From contig LSRX01000531.1 in assembly GCA_001939145.1 (NCBI GenBank), positions 368,324 to 432,323 on the forward strand: a stretch of 64,000 bases of DNA. The letters run 5' to 3'. Position numbers and translations under genes: made by a program. This document shows positions 40,729-50,773 of the stretch, one piece after another (position 1 is the stretch's first letter; each line of letters begins with the position of its first letter). The stretch comes from Symbiodinium microadriaticum (lineage: Eukaryota > Sar > Dinophyceae > Suessiales > Symbiodiniaceae). The notes under the pieces were generated by a model, which was not told where the DNA came from, did no database searches, and saw only the letters and a program-made list of their open reading frames with translations.

Positions 40729-40915
40729 TACATACATACATACATACATACATACATACATACCTACGTACATACATACATACATACATACATACATACA
40801 TACCTACGTACATACATACATACATACATACATACACACATACATACATATATGCATACATACGTACGTACATACATACATACATACATACATACATACA
40901 CACATACAGGCAGAA

Positions 40916-40946
<31 letters not shown>

Positions 40947-41030
40947 TAGGCAGGCAGGCAGGCAGGCAGGCAACAGACAGACATACATAGACACATACAT
41001 ACATACATCCTACATACATGCATACATAGG
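40729..41030. repeat. (TACA)n and (GGCA)n microsatellite
   Basis: TACA units at 40729-40908 with two TACCTACG variants, GGCA units at 40915-40970, then ACATACATA. All ORFs here are repeat translations. A second (TACA)n lies at 41495-41538. Confidence 0.95.
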
Positions 41031-41596
41031 CAAGTCGATAGCATAGCTACCCATCGGCTTCGGCATGAAGGGTTGGTCATACACAGAGACTCCTGCTGCA
41101 CGATTGGACCCTCCATTGAGTGCGACCTAGCGTCCTTTTGTTGAAGCATTTCGTGTGTCGGGGGTCAGGAGCCTGCTAAACAAGGGAATGCAATGGCAAC
41201 ATGTTTAAATTAAACTGCCATTTGAATTTCCCAAACACCCAGAACCACTTCCGATAGATGCTTGATTTGTACTGCTGAAGGTGATGATTAACTACATCAG
41301 AGCACCCTAGACCCTAAACCCTACACCCAAAAGCCTAAACCGTAAATCCTACACCCTAAACCCTACTCCTATTGGCCTTGAGCCCTTGAACCCTTAGGCT
41401 TGTCAAGCCCTAAACTGGGTTGCCGCTAGCAGACCTTAAAACGAAGTAACAATAACACCGAAACCCTTATATTATTTAGCATATATATATATATATACAT
41501 ACATACATACATACATACATACATACATACATACATACCCATTTTGATAACTTAAACGAAGTTCCTAAGCCCTCAGCCCCAAACCCTAAACTCCAG

Positions 41597-41672
41597 ACCT
41601 CGTGGATCTCCCAAGGGCAGATTGCTTTACGCGGGCGCACAACCAGTACCCGAAGTGGGCTGGGACCCGAGA
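41597..41672 (+). CDS. Candidate exon abutting a family A element
   Basis: After CTAAACTCCAG one frame reads TSWISQGQIALRGRTTSTRS and another LVDLPRADCFTRAHNQYPKW, both open to the element. A GT donor at 41673 is formed by a G followed by the TACCC terminus of the A element. Which frame, if any, is used cannot be told. No family recognised. Confidence 0.25.
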
Positions 41673-41673
41673 G

Positions 41674-41870
41674 TACCCATAGGCTTAGGGTTTAGGGTTC
41701 AGGGTTTAGCGTTCCTTTTTGGGATTGCCTTACCTAGACCCTCCGTAGACCCCCTATTAGACGCTAAATGCCCCTTATTTGGGACCATATGCCCCTATTT
41801 GAGGGTAGAAGGAGGCTCCTGGTTGTGGATTCTATATATGAACCACACAAAGGCACTACGTAGGGACCCG
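41674..41870. mobile_element. Family A MITE broken by TTTAGGG and other sequence
   Basis: TACCCATAGG, then TTTAGGG units, then GTTCCTTTTTGGGATTGCC. A G-like insert follows (CCCTTATTTGGGACCATATG), and the A right half resumes with GGATTCTATATATGAACC and AAAGGCACTACGTAGGGAC. Confidence 0.75.
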
Positions 41871-42514
41871 AGATTCGGCTTGAGGGTTTAGGGCCACCAC
41901 GTTGAGGGTTTAGGGTTTTATATATAGGGGCCTTAATAATTAGAATGGGGTTTTGGGGCCCAGCACATTATAATTATAATAATGACCCCCCACCTCATTA
42001 ATTAAAAACAAAAAAAAGTATAGTAGGTAATTGTTTAGGCCCCTATACAAGTAGGGTTTAGGGTTTCTGGCAGGATGGGGTTCGGGTTTGGCCCTGGGGG
42101 AGCAGGGTTGAGGGCTGTTAGCGGTCAACGCCTCAGGATTTCGGGCGGTTGAGGTTTCACGGTTTAGGTTTGGGGCTTTAAGGGTGTAGGGTGAGACAGT
42201 TCCAGCTCTTATTGGGCAGAGAGGGGTCAAGGTTCCAGATTTTTTGCGGAAATCAATCGGCTTCGGGCGAGTGTATGTAGGGCTCCCTAGCTTAGAAGCA
42301 TTGGTGAGTGTACATGTTGGCTGCCGTTAGATGGATTTTCGTCGCCGACGATTCAAAGTCCGACGCACTAGCAATAATCCCTGCGCCCTAAACCCTAAAT
42401 GCATTAGAAGCTTTACCTGGTCTACCTCGCATCTGAGCTGATCTCGGAGAGTAGCTTTGGGTTTGGGGGTTTCGGGCTTGGCTTAGAGCGTGGTCTAGAA
42501 GGAGGGTGGGAAGT
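41871..42514. other. No supportable gene
   Basis: TTTAGGG units at 41883-41915, AT-rich 41930-42030, then ordinary sequence. A 96-codon minus frame (41940-42230) contains translated telomeric units and no motif. Confidence 0.4.
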
Positions 42515-42618
42515 TCTGTTGATGATATAAATCCTGCATGACCCATAATAAGGAATATACCATAATTCCCATAGTTTGGGGTCCTTAAGGTAATGCAGGA
42601 CTTGTATCATCAACAGTA
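42515..42618. mobile_element. Family B MITE, copy 8
   Basis: CTGTTGATGATATAAATCC at left, GGACTTGTATCATCAACAG then TA at right. The left TA is changed to TC. Confidence 0.9.
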
Positions 42619-43133
42619 GGACCTACAAAAAACTATACGTAGGCTTCCAAAGTTCCTTGACCCTTTTAGTCACAGTGTCCTCCCGAAGTGCTGCCCCCCT
42701 AAACTCCAAAGCTCAAAACCTGCAGATGCACTTGTGGGATTGCTATGCACCCTGATTCGTTAAGATACCATGCTCCAAGCAGCCTTGTCGCTTCTGTGAT
42801 AAATTGCCATGGCTTTGTAGCGGGCTTAGGCAAAAGGTTCGGAGACCGCAGATTACTCAACCCTCAACCCTAAACCCTAAACGAAACTGTAGGCTGCATC
42901 ATAAGGTTTACAGTGCAGGGCATCAGGAATGGACATGCAGCGGAGCGATGTTGCCGGTTCGCCATGTTTTAGGGTTTTAGGGGCTTAGTGTTTAGGCTTT
43001 AGGGGATTAGGGGTTTAGGGTTTATAGGGCTTAGTTCGGGGGCTTGTTCCGTCCGTCTAGGCTTCCGGTTGGTGCATGCACACCTGAGTCTCCAAGGGTA
43101 TCGGGCTTAGTCGTTAAGCGTTTGTCGGGACAG

Positions 43134-43222
43134 AAAAAGCCCGTTCCCTGAAGGCCAAGACAGCGAGCGGCGAAGATCTTATAACTTGGACCAACAGCCC
43201 CCAAGCAACCTGCACCCCTAAC
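43134..43222 (+). CDS. Candidate exon
   Basis: After CGTTTGTCGGGACAG the frame with two leading bases reads KARSLKAKTASGEDLITWTN then SPQATC. It is basic and looks like protein. A second frame (KSPFPEGQDSERRRSYNLDQ) is also open. The 3' limit is arbitrary, since the segment passes into CCCTAAA units at about 43225. No family recognised. Confidence 0.25.
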
Positions 43223-43365
43223 AGCCTAAACCCTAAACCCCTTAGCCCCAAACCCTGATTTAGAACTGTACGCCCGAACCAAGCCGTCCTCAGCTCTGGT
43301 CAGAAGCGATGAGTTCAAAGACGTCTGATCATTAGGATTCAGGTTTTAGGGTTTCAGGGACCCTT

Positions 43366-43462
43366 CGTACCCAGAGGTCCAAGGATACTACTGCCACTAT
43401 GAAAGACCACTCTAAACAGAGTGTTGGGGAATTCTAATTCAGCGATAGCACTATGCTAGGAC
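43366..43462. mobile_element. Diverged F-related inverted-repeat element
   Basis: GGGACCCTTCGTACCCAGAG at left and GCTAGGACCCTTCGGG at right; inner CTGCCACTATGAAAG and TTCTAATTCAGCGATAGC correspond to F. Confidence 0.55.
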
Positions 43463-43496
43463 CCTTCGGGAGAGGGCCCAGGTGCATGCTCAAGAC

Positions 43497-43746
43497 GTTT
43501 CGGGGGTCTTCCGAAAATAGGGGGCCCTAATAGAGTACCCTAAATAGTAGGATCCCTAGTTTAAAGGACCCCCCCAAAAAAAAGAAGGTACCCGAGTTTT
43601 CTGAAACTCCCATAAACTGGAGCCTTAAAGCCTGCAAGTCCCAAGACCCTAAATCCTAAACAGGGTTTAGGGTTTAAGGTTTAGGGTTTAGGGCTTAGAC
43701 CCTAATTTTGGGGTTTAGGGTTTAGGGTTTAGTTTCGGAAAGTCCC
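43497..43746. mobile_element. Family G element broken by TTTAGGG units
   Basis: GGGGGTCTTCCGAAAATAGG at left; AGTAGGATCCCTAGTTTAAAG in the middle; GTTTTCTGAAACTCCC. Then CCCTAAA/TTTAGGG blocks (43649-43730) and a second G terminus, TTTCGGAAAGTCCC. Confidence 0.75.
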
Positions 43747-43812
43747 ATTGTCTCCGAGGTCTTCTGGTCTGTTCGGCATATGAAGAACCTGCAGCTGCCT
43801 CAGACATGCTGG
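43747..43812 (+). CDS. Weak candidate exon between G and C elements
   Basis: Directly after the G terminus a frame reads IVSEVFWSVRHMKNLQLPQT then CW and enters the C element at 43813. A possible acceptor is GTCTCCGAG at 43757. Joining it to sequence beyond the C element gives a stop within a few codons, so the exon is unproven. Confidence 0.2.
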
Positions 43813-43983
43813 TTCCCAGAGAACCCAATACCCCCTTAATGAAGGAATGTACCTTAAATCATATTTTAAGGCCCCTAAAATTGAAGGTACATTCCTTAAT
43901 CATAAACCCTAAACCCTTAGATATTAAGGCCCCTATAATTGAAGGTATACTGCTTAATGAAGGTGTATTGGGTTCTCTGGGTT
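43813..43983. mobile_element. Family C MITE with CCCTAAA insert and overlapping arms
   Basis: TTCCCAGAGAACCCAATACC at left and GTATTGGGTTCTCTGGG then TT at right. The middle TTAAGGCCCCTAAAATTGAA and ATTAAGGCCCCTATAATTGA appear on the two sides of AAACCCTAAACCCTTAG. Confidence 0.9.
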
Positions 43984-44010
43984 CAGAAGGCGGAGCTAAA
44001 CTCGTAGTCG

Positions 44011-44340
44011 TTGGGGCTCGTACCTGTAGCCCGAGCAACCTATTGTTTTGATTCAATTTACCACGACGCCAGCTTACAACACAAGCCAGTTTCTGCCGCT
44101 TACAGGTTGCAGCTTTGGGACGGGGCAAGCAGTAGTCTGGATTGGGATGTTGATTGCCGGAGCCTTTCCCAGAAAAAAACAGCGACCTGCAAGAGTCGCA
44201 ATTTTCCGGCCAGCGGCCGCATCCTTTCTAAGGACTCATATTTTGTGATCCGGGTGTTCGTTCTCGATCGCACAATCCCGAAGCTTACCCAGTCCCCACA
44301 CACTCTAAGCCAGCCTGAAACCATAAAGTCTTGGCGCTGA
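44011..44340 (+). CDS. Longest non-repetitive open frame, unknown
   Basis: Open for 109 codons from just after TAG to TGA at 44338-44340, with no ATG near its 5' end; it may be an exon entered after GTACCTGTAG (44030). It reads FDSIYHDASLQHKPVSAAYR, LQLWDGASSSLDWDVDCRSL and SKDSYFVIRVFVLDRTIPK, with four Cys. A second, shorter frame with a hydrophobic stretch (AVVWIGMLIAGAF) overlaps it. Third positions favour the long frame only slightly. No domain can be named. Confidence 0.35.
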   Translation: MGLVPVARATYCFDSIYHDASLQHKPVSAAYRLQLWDGASSSLDWDVDCRSLSQKKTATCKSRNFPASGRILSKDSYFVIRVFVLDRTIPKLTQSPHTLSQPETIKSWR

Positions 44341-44344
44341 AATT

Positions 44345-44484
44345 CTCAAGCCTTAAATGCTAAACCCTCCAAACCCACAAGCAAACCCTCAACCTGCAAC
44401 CCTAAAACCCTAAACCCCAAACTTGTAACCCTAAACTCTAAAACCCTAAACCCTAAAACCCTAAGCCCTCAACTCCTAAACCCT
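44345..44484 (-). repeat. CCCTAAA array
   Basis: CCCTAAA, CCCTAAAA and CCCTCAA units up to the left end of the D element. Confidence 0.9.
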
Positions 44485-44584
44485 AAGGGTCCATGTAGCC
44501 AAATAGATATACATAGGCCCCAAAGTACCCAAATAGGGACTACATTCAGGCCAAAGTATATCTATTTGGATACATGGACCCTTA
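44484..44584. mobile_element. Family D MITE, intact
   Basis: TAAGGGTCCATGTAGCCAAA and TTTGGATACATGGACCCTTA; it starts within the last CCCTAAA unit, so the TA target was telomeric sequence. Confidence 0.93.
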
Positions 44585-44889
44585 GGGAAAGCCCTAGACT
44601 TGGGAATCCTGGGTTCAAGGGGGCTTATAGTCTAATGGGCCCCCAGGCGCCTGCTGACCCCCACACTGACACGGGTCGACGGGTTCCTGAACGGGTTCCT
44701 TAAAGCCTTAATACGTTGGGGTTTAGGGCTTAGGGTTTGGGGTTTGGGGTTTAGGGCTTGGGGTTTGGGGCTTAGGGCTTAGGGTTTTGGGTGTTCCTTC
44801 AAGGTTTCCTGAAAGTTTTTTTTTCGCTGCTGGTTGAATCGGGTTTAGGCTTCAGGTATGGAGCAAGGCTTGCATTCGAATTGCTAGTG

Positions 44890-44935
44890 CGCGTGTGTGT
44901 GTGTGTATGTGCATCTATGTATTTATGTATCTATG

Positions 44936-44991
<56 letters not shown>

Positions 44992-45030
44992 AGTATCTGT
45001 ATATATGTATATGTATACATACACATATAT
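44890..45030. repeat. (TG)n and (TATATG)n microsatellite
   Basis: GTGTGTGTGTGTGTATG, then TATGTATA and ten or so GTATAT units. Confidence 0.95.
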
Positions 45031-45264
45031 TTGTGAAGCTCCTTCTGGACATGGGTGAGTGTGCAGTTGGGATCTTGCTGTGAGGATACCAGAATTTAGG
45101 CTGACATGCTACTAGGTTTAGGGAGTTTAGGGTTCGGGCTTCATCGAAAGATGATGCGCCCTAAGACTAGCGGGAAGAAGGCATTTGGGAGAACTCTCTC
45201 CACAACCATAAACCCTAAACCGTCTCAGCTTTCGAGGTGTCCACCCTGAAGCCTCTGTCTTGCC

Positions 45265-45553
45265 ATGAAGCAGGTAAAAGCCCACTAATCCCTTCCTTGG
45301 CCCAGGCACTTGCGATGGAAGAGAAAACAGATTCTGGAGCAATACCTCCCCGACATGACGTAACTTCCGGCAAGATTAGGGTTCTTTCGATAGATGGGTT
45401 TTGGGTTTAGGCTGTTTTGGAGTTGAGTCCTTTGCGAGTTCCTTCCTACAGGTACCGTTTATGGTTCGGCTAAACCAGAAGAAAGAACCACCGTGGAAAG
45501 TGTCGGACTCCTCTGCATGGCAGTTGGTACTGTGGCCAGAACGGAATTTCTGA
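45265..45553 (+). CDS. Candidate three-exon small gene, unknown
   Basis: Exons 45265-45273 (ATGAAGCAG), 45306-45359 and 45452-45553 (TGA 45551-45553), 54 codons. Donors are GTAAAA and GTAACT. Acceptors are CCTTCCTTGGCCCAG and TTCCTTCCTACAG, both strong, and CACTAAT lies 20 nt before the first. Exon 2 reads ALAMEEKTDSGAIPPRHD and exon 3 VPFMVRLNQKKEPPWKVSDS onward. Intron 1 is only 32 nt; intron 2 (92 nt) has TTAGGG-like units. Exon 3 has a second open frame, so the start and phase are uncertain. No family recognised. Confidence 0.33.
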
Positions 45554-47218
45554 AACTTTTCAAATTTACATCCCACTGCAATAAAAAGCCTTTAAAACCT
45601 AAAACCCTAAACCCTAACACCCTGTAAAGCCCACAACCCCAGAGCCCTAAACCCCAAACCCAATACATTCTGGTGGGGGGGGGGTCTAAAAGGCTCATCT
45701 TCTTTTGCAAACTCAACTGGTTTAGGGTTTAGGGAACCGTTTGACTGTGGCAATACCCTGCTTGGAAGTTTAGGGTTTAGGGTTCATGGGTAACTATGAG
45801 TGGAGGTATAAGTCCGTCATAATTCGGGCCCTACTTATAATCCTAAACGGCCCTAAATTAAACCCTAAACTTAACCCTAAACCCGAAACCCCTGATTTTA
45901 AGCCTAAACCCTGAACCCCTAAGCGGCCCTATATAAACCCTAAACTACCCTGGGACCTCCGAATAACTCCTCAGCCCTAAGCCCTAAGGACCAAGGACCT
46001 ATGACCTTCTAAAGGGGCTTTGACGACATGGGCTGAAGGGGTTTATGGCTTCGGGCTTGACGGTTCAGGGTTTAGGGCTTAGATTTTGAGGGTTTTACGG
46101 TTTAGGGTTTGGGGCTTTAGTTAGGCTTAGGATGGTTTAGGGGTGTATGTTACGAGGACGGTTTAGGGTTTAGGGCTTTGGGTTTAGGGTTTGCGATGGC
46201 TTGTATTCAACGGGACCCATTTATTTCTCGTCGGTTATCATTTTGCGGGTCCATGTCTTCATCAAGTATATTATTTGGCCTTCAAGTAATAGATGCATCA
46301 GGGCCAACGTAGATACGATATTAGATGTGCACGTAGATCCTTATACCCCAAACCCTTAAACCCTCATAGTGCCAATACAGAACCCTCGGTAGAGCCCTTA
46401 GGGTTGTGTTCAGAATCACCAGCAACATTGCGCCACTTCAGATAGCAGGTGGAGTTCTAGGCTCGCTAGAGCACCCAGGAACTTTTGACACTTCTTTACG
46501 GCTTAAGGGTTTAGTATTAGCGCCTCCCTAAAGCCTAAACCCTAAATTGATTGAGGTTTAGAGTGAATGCTGATTGGGTGTCTTCGGCGTTGCTTTTCAA
46601 TCTTCTGCTAGAGCGTCCCTGAAGGCTCCGGGGTGGTAGATTCCCCTGACGCTTCAACACCATGTTTTTTTGTGAATCAGCCTTGGGGCTCTAGAACAGC
46701 CATGAATCGGGTGTAGGGTTGAATCAGCCTTTAGGCCCTGTAGGCTTTAGGCTCTAGAACAGCCATGAATCGGGTGTAGGGTTTAGGGCGGTGGGTTTGG
46801 TGCGGTTCAGCTTCTTCCCCTACGCCTGTGAAAGCATGGGCGGACCCCTTCCTGTTGCCAAATGCACCAGTTCCGAAGCCCTACCTGGACCCTGAGTAAC
46901 TTACCTTTGTAAGGATCTGCATAAGGAAATCATAGTAAGGAACCCTGAAAATTTTCAGGAAGTAGGCTTTACAGGGTTTTGGCAAGCCCCCTAAACCCTA
47001 GACCCTAAACCACTTGACTGCCAGGTGGATAGGTTCTCCTGCATTCAAGATGTACAGTGGCAAGGTCCCGGGGGCTTTAGGCATCCAGGACTAACAAGGT
47101 TTTGTACGGGTTCTGCCGTGCCTTGTAAAGGGTTTAGGGTTTGGGCCGTATAAGGCTTAATATCCAAAGTATCGAAAGTGTGGTGTCTTTTTTGTGTGTA
47201 GGGTAGCAGCAATTACAG
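45554..47218. other. Telomeric units and a short duplication, no clear gene
   Basis: CCCTAAA units at 45600-45660 and 45840-45960, TTTAGGG units at 46060-46200. A D-like remnant near 46230-46350. A repeated GGCTCTAGAACAGCCATGAA block (46687 and 46750). Confidence 0.5.
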
Positions 47219-47348
47219 GTTTGTGTTTGGCGGAGAATGTGTTTATGATCGGCCATCGCTTGGGGTTATGGTACAGCTGGCTGGCAGAAGCGCAACTCGC
47301 ATGCTCCCGTTCCTGGGCCTAGCGAACTTATGCGCAACTTGGTGCTGA
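47219..47348 (+). CDS. Candidate terminal exon
   Basis: Acceptor GCAGCAATTACAG ends at 47218. With one leading base the frame reads FVFGGECVYDRPSLGVMVQL then AGRSATRMLPFLGLANLCAT and stops at TGA 47346-47348. A second frame (GLCLAENVFMIGHRLG...) is open for 36 codons, which shows how weak such calls are. No family recognised. Confidence 0.25.
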
Positions 47349-48010
47349 GTTCCTCCGTCTTTATGTCCTCTGGTATAACTCTAGCCAATCACAACTATAA
47401 CTATTGTAATGCTAACCTTGAACTCCATAACCGTGAACGTGAACCGTAACCCCCAAAAATATTGACCCAAAGGGGACCCTAAAACCCTGAGGCCCTTAAA
47501 CCCTGAACCCTGAACCCTAAACCCTAAGCCCTAAACCCTAAACCCTTAAACCCTGAACCAATAATGCAGCGACCTGAAGGCTTGCTGATGTCATTCCTTT
47601 AAATTGGCGTTAAACTATGGTATACCCCGAAAGTGTGTTCCATGTTTTAAGGCCGCCGTTCAGAGACCCTTGCAATATCTCCGATAGTTTCCTTTAAACT
47701 TTACGCGACTCCTGTCTACTTAAACCCTAAACCCTTTCTATGGCCCTTATTTATTGACCGGAAGCTCCGAACCGGAATTCTGCAGCAGTTCCCTCTGCGA
47801 GTCTCTGGTTTGGGGTTTAGGGTGTTTAGGGTTTAGGGCTTAGTAGGGCTATTTAATTCACCATCCGTCCTTTGCAAGGGCCGGTCGAGGGCTTAGCACT
47901 TACAGAAGGTTTAGGTCTCCGATACGCTACTCTGAGTGGGTTTTGCTACAAAAGACACTATATACCGCTTCCGCACTTGGATGCTTAGGGTAGCATCTGG
48001 TCTTTAGGAA

Positions 48011-48123
48011 TACCCAGAGAACCCAATACACCTTAAGTAAGAAATATACCTTAAACTATAGGGGCCTTAATATTGTGCTTTAAGGTATATTCCTTAATTA
48101 GGGGGTATTGGGTTCTCTGGGTA
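48011..48123. mobile_element. Family C MITE, intact
   Basis: TACCCAGAGAACCCAATACA and GGGTATTGGGTTCTCTGGG then TA. It ends 30 nt before the next candidate exon. Confidence 0.94.
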
Positions 48124-48153
48124 CACTTTGGCCTGCCCTGAACCCTTGTGCAG

Positions 48154-48418
48154 AGACCTGTCCTAAAGCCCTTATTCCGAGAACCGCGCCCCTGCACCGA
48201 GAAGTCCACCCAACGACACAAATCACTAGACGAGCCTCAGTGTAAGCAACTGTTCCTTACCCATGGGCCTCTAAGCAGTTCCTTTTTATGGTTCATACTT
48301 AGAATCCTATACGGTACTCTCCAAAAAGAAACTACTTAGGTGCCTATGGGTACATTTACAAATGGCCAAGTTGTCTGCAGACCTGGACCAAAGACCACTA
48401 CATGCTCTTGGACATTGA
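48154..48418 (+). CDS. Candidate two-exon 3' part, intron filled by a MITE
   Basis: Exon 48154-48241 follows GAACCCTTGTGCAG and reads RPVLKPLFREPRPCTEKSTQ then RHKSLDEPQ plus one base, with donor GTAAGC. Exon 48381-48418 follows AAGTTGTCTGCAG and continues in phase as Y-LDQRPLHALGH with TGA at 48416-48418. Of the 139-nt intron, 95 nt are the family A element at 48258-48352. Alternatively the second exon is used in another phase (TWTKDHYMLLDIDKRLRL) up to a GTGTCG donor at 48437, which would need a different partner. No family recognised. Confidence 0.37.
48258..48352. mobile_element. Family A MITE inside a candidate intron
   Basis: TACCCATGGGCCTCTAAGCA and TACTTAGGTGCCTATGGGTA; begins 16 nt after the donor and ends 28 nt before the acceptor of the gene model. 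Confidence 0.92.
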
Positions 48419-48505
48419 CAAGCGCCTTCGGCTCAGGTGTCGTGCGTAGGTGCAGCACTGCTACTGTACTGGTAAGAACACCGGCAAGGCCGGGGTAAGA
48501 GGTGA

Positions 48506-48690
48506 TATCGGGGCTGGACCGAGACGAGTGAGCTTCCGTGCTTTGTTGTAATTACAAACCTGATACCAAAACATGGTGAGATAGGACCACGGTTGCGTCG
48601 TTGTTTCGACCCAGCTGTACTGCCTTGCATGCGAGCAGCATCGGAACTATTGAGGCTGCTGCCATACACTCCTGGAACCCGATGCCCAAG
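48506..48690 (+). CDS. Candidate exon with no ATG
   Basis: Open from just after TGA (48503-48505) for about 61 codons before CCCTAAA-like units. It reads GWTETSELPCFVVITNLIPK, then RLRRCFDPAVLPCMRAASEL and LRLLPYTPGTR. Exact borders are unknown, since no good acceptor precedes it. An antisense frame of 95 codons (48433-48720) covers the same bases. No family recognised. Confidence 0.25.
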
Positions 48691-48726
48691 ACCCCTAAAC
48701 CATAAACCCGCACTGCACACTCACTT

Positions 48727-48812
48727 TCCCTTAGCATCAAAATAGCCCAAAAGCCTTATAGAATAGGGTCTTTGGGCCCAAAAGCCTTAAAATATGAGTC
48801 CCTTGAGGGCTA
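48727..48812 (+). mobile_element. Family E MITE
   Basis: CCCTTAGCATCAAAATAGCC at left, core GGGTCTTTGGGCCCAAAAGC; the right terminus CCTTGAGGGCTAAA is damaged and runs into CCCTAAA units. Confidence 0.88.
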
Positions 48813-48923
48813 AACCCTAAACCCTAAATCCCTAAACCCTAAACCGTTAAGCAGTCCTGTTTGCTGTGTTCACATGCTCAGAGCTTCGCCCTGCACCTTC
48901 AGGATATTCATGCCCGGTGCGAA

Positions 48924-49033
48924 ACCTAGAGACTCCAATATCTCTTAATTAAGGAATATACCTTAAATCTTATTAGGGATCCTACTATAATTTAAGGAAT
49001 ATTCCGTAATTAAGGGATATTGGAGTCTCTGGG
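48924..49033. mobile_element. Family C MITE, variant ends
   Basis: CCTAGAGACTCCAATATCTC and GGGATATTGGAGTCTCTGGG. The ends have changed together (GACTCC/GGAGTC), so this is a distinct subfamily rather than decay. Confidence 0.88.
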
Positions 49034-49883
49034 AACCCTGAACCGCCTGAGGCACCGGCTTTGGGCCCGAGACCATGACCTTCAAGAATGTACCTCCAGG
49101 TCCGGTTTAGGGTTTAGGGTTTAGGGGTCGCGGGTTAGGGTTTAGGCTAGTTTAGGGTTTAGGGTTCGTGGGTTAGGGTTTAGGGTTTAGGGGTTATCAG
49201 AGTGGTGTTGAAGTCCAGCCCTGAGGGTTTAGAGTCTAGAGGTTCAGACCCTAAATCCTAAAACCCTAAACCCGAAACCCTATGAAACCCTATACACCTC
49301 AACCCCAAAGGGTCCAGGGATGTTTAATGTTTGTGTTTGGTTTTTAGGGTCTTTTGAGCGGTTGGTCAGCTGTTTTCGGCTTAGGGTTAGCAGTGAAGTA
49401 GGAAACCCTTCAGCTTTGTTTCGGAGACTAGCTACTATCCTAGGCTCCAGAATGTGGTGCTAGTTGTGGTTAGGAACTTGTAAGAAGCCCAGGTAACAGA
49501 AAAAGGTACTAGACTACTCGACTACAGGCTTTAGGTCTAACCCCAAAGGTTCAGGTTTAGCTTGCCCAGGACACTGAGCACGTATGTTGCTCAGGCCTGA
49601 ATTTGGTAGGGGTTGATGGAGAGTTGGGGGGTTCCTTCACGGGTTGTTCGAAGAGTTTCCAGAAGGGATCTATGATGGTTTAGAGTCCACCGAGTCCACC
49701 ATAGGAGCCTGGATAACTTTGTTTGTGCTTCGGCTTAGGATGCGAACTCTGAGGCTCCAGGGATTTTATTCTAAGGCCTTTTTGGGCCCAAAGGCTTTTG
49801 GACGATTTTGAGCCTTAGGCTAAGGGAGTAGGTAGGCCCCCCGTAGATGTCTAGATGGGAGCCTTGGACGCTTCTGTCACATA
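49034..49883. other. TTTAGGG stretch then ordinary sequence, no gene
   Basis: TTTAGGG and TTAGGG units at 49105-49195, CCCTAAA variants at 49250-49300. A reversed E remnant (GGGCCCAAAGGCTTTTGG, TTTTGAGCCTTAGGC) at about 49780-49825. Confidence 0.5.
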
Positions 49884-49987
49884 TACCCTGACTTTCCACA
49901 ATTCCTTACTTCTGGAATATACCCTAAGGTGTTGTAGGATCCCTAATATGATTTAAGCCAAAATCATCAATCAAGAAGGTCTGGGTA
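49884..49987. mobile_element. Family C2 MITE, diverged
   Basis: TACCCTGACTTTCCACAATT at left and AAGAAGGTCTGGGTA at right, with GGAATATACCCTAAGG inside. Confidence 0.6.
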
Positions 49988-50042
49988 CAGCTCATGAAAG
50001 CACAAAGCCCCCAACCCAAAACAAGGAGGTCAAATCCCTCAG

Positions 50043-50612
50043 GCCGAAACTGACACCTTGACGTTCAAGGCTCGAAGCATACATCCAATGGAGAGGTGCT
50101 GCGTTACATGGCGAGCTTGGGATGATGGTATCAGCTTGACGAATGTTCCCTAAATCTCCATGTGCCTATGTAGTTTAGGCTTGGGCACTAAAGTAACTAT
50201 ATAGAAACCCCTAAACCCTAAACCCTGAACCCTAACCCCCTTTAAGGCCGAGGTATGTACTGTCTAGGTACATGGAGACTGTGAATCTTTTGTGGTATCC
50301 AGCTCGCTGAAGGCCATCCGAAGTTTTCTTTTGGCTATGTAGGGCCTATACAGTCTGAGGTCTAGGGAATAGAGGCTTAGGGTTTAGGGCTTGAGGGTTT
50401 GAGGGTTTAGGGTTGAGGGCTTAGGGTTGAAGGTGTAGGTTGGGCTCAAGCCGTAGTGGCAGGCATCTACCAAGTGGTGGTCAACCAGTTTTCCTCCACC
50501 GGCACAGGCCCCAGCGTTTATCCGCCACTGCGATGTGGTTAAAGGGTTGGAAGGTGCAGTGTTCTACAATGAAAGATACATTCAGTCGAATTTGCCGGTT
50601 CAGGGAACTTAG
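50043..50612 (+). CDS. Candidate three-exon gene 3' part, MITE in intron 1
   Basis: Exons 50043-50144, 50303-50338 and 50463-50612 (TAG 50610-50612), 95 codons, all phase 0. Acceptors are CAAATCCCTCAG, TGTGGTATCCAG and GTAGTGGCAG; donors are GTTCCC and GTAGGG. Exon 1 reads FKARSIHPMERCCVTWRAWD, exon 2 LAEGHPKFSFGY, and exon 3 includes FIRHCDVVKGLEGAVFYNER. Intron 1 (158 nt) is almost entirely a family D element (50151-50281) that itself carries CCCTAAA units. Intron 2 (124 nt) has TTTAGGG units. The 5' end is missing. Exon 3 has a second open frame (AVVAGIYQVVVNQFSSTG). No family recognised. Confidence 0.4.
50151..50281. mobile_element. Family D MITE broken by CCCTAAA, in intron
   Basis: TAAATCTCCATGTGCCTATG at left and GTCTAGGTACATGGAGAC at right; AAACCCCTAAACCCTAAACC lies between AAAGTAACTATATAG and TTTAAGGCCGAGG. 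Confidence 0.85.
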
Positions 50613-50773
50613 TACATAGGTTTTTGTTTGGAAATATCAATACCCCGAGTGGTGCTATCCTAACTATGCACCTTCAATTCCGAAAGGACTGACCCACAAA
50701 GCCTAAACCCCCAGACTGCATAGCTTTAGGAGTGGCCCTCTGGTTTCGATGGTCTAGAGCTCAACTCTTGCAG

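Noticed and set aside
48433-48720. 95-codon minus-strand frame
   Set aside because: Overlaps a plus-strand candidate exon and runs over telomeric-type units at its start; no splice or motif support on this strand.
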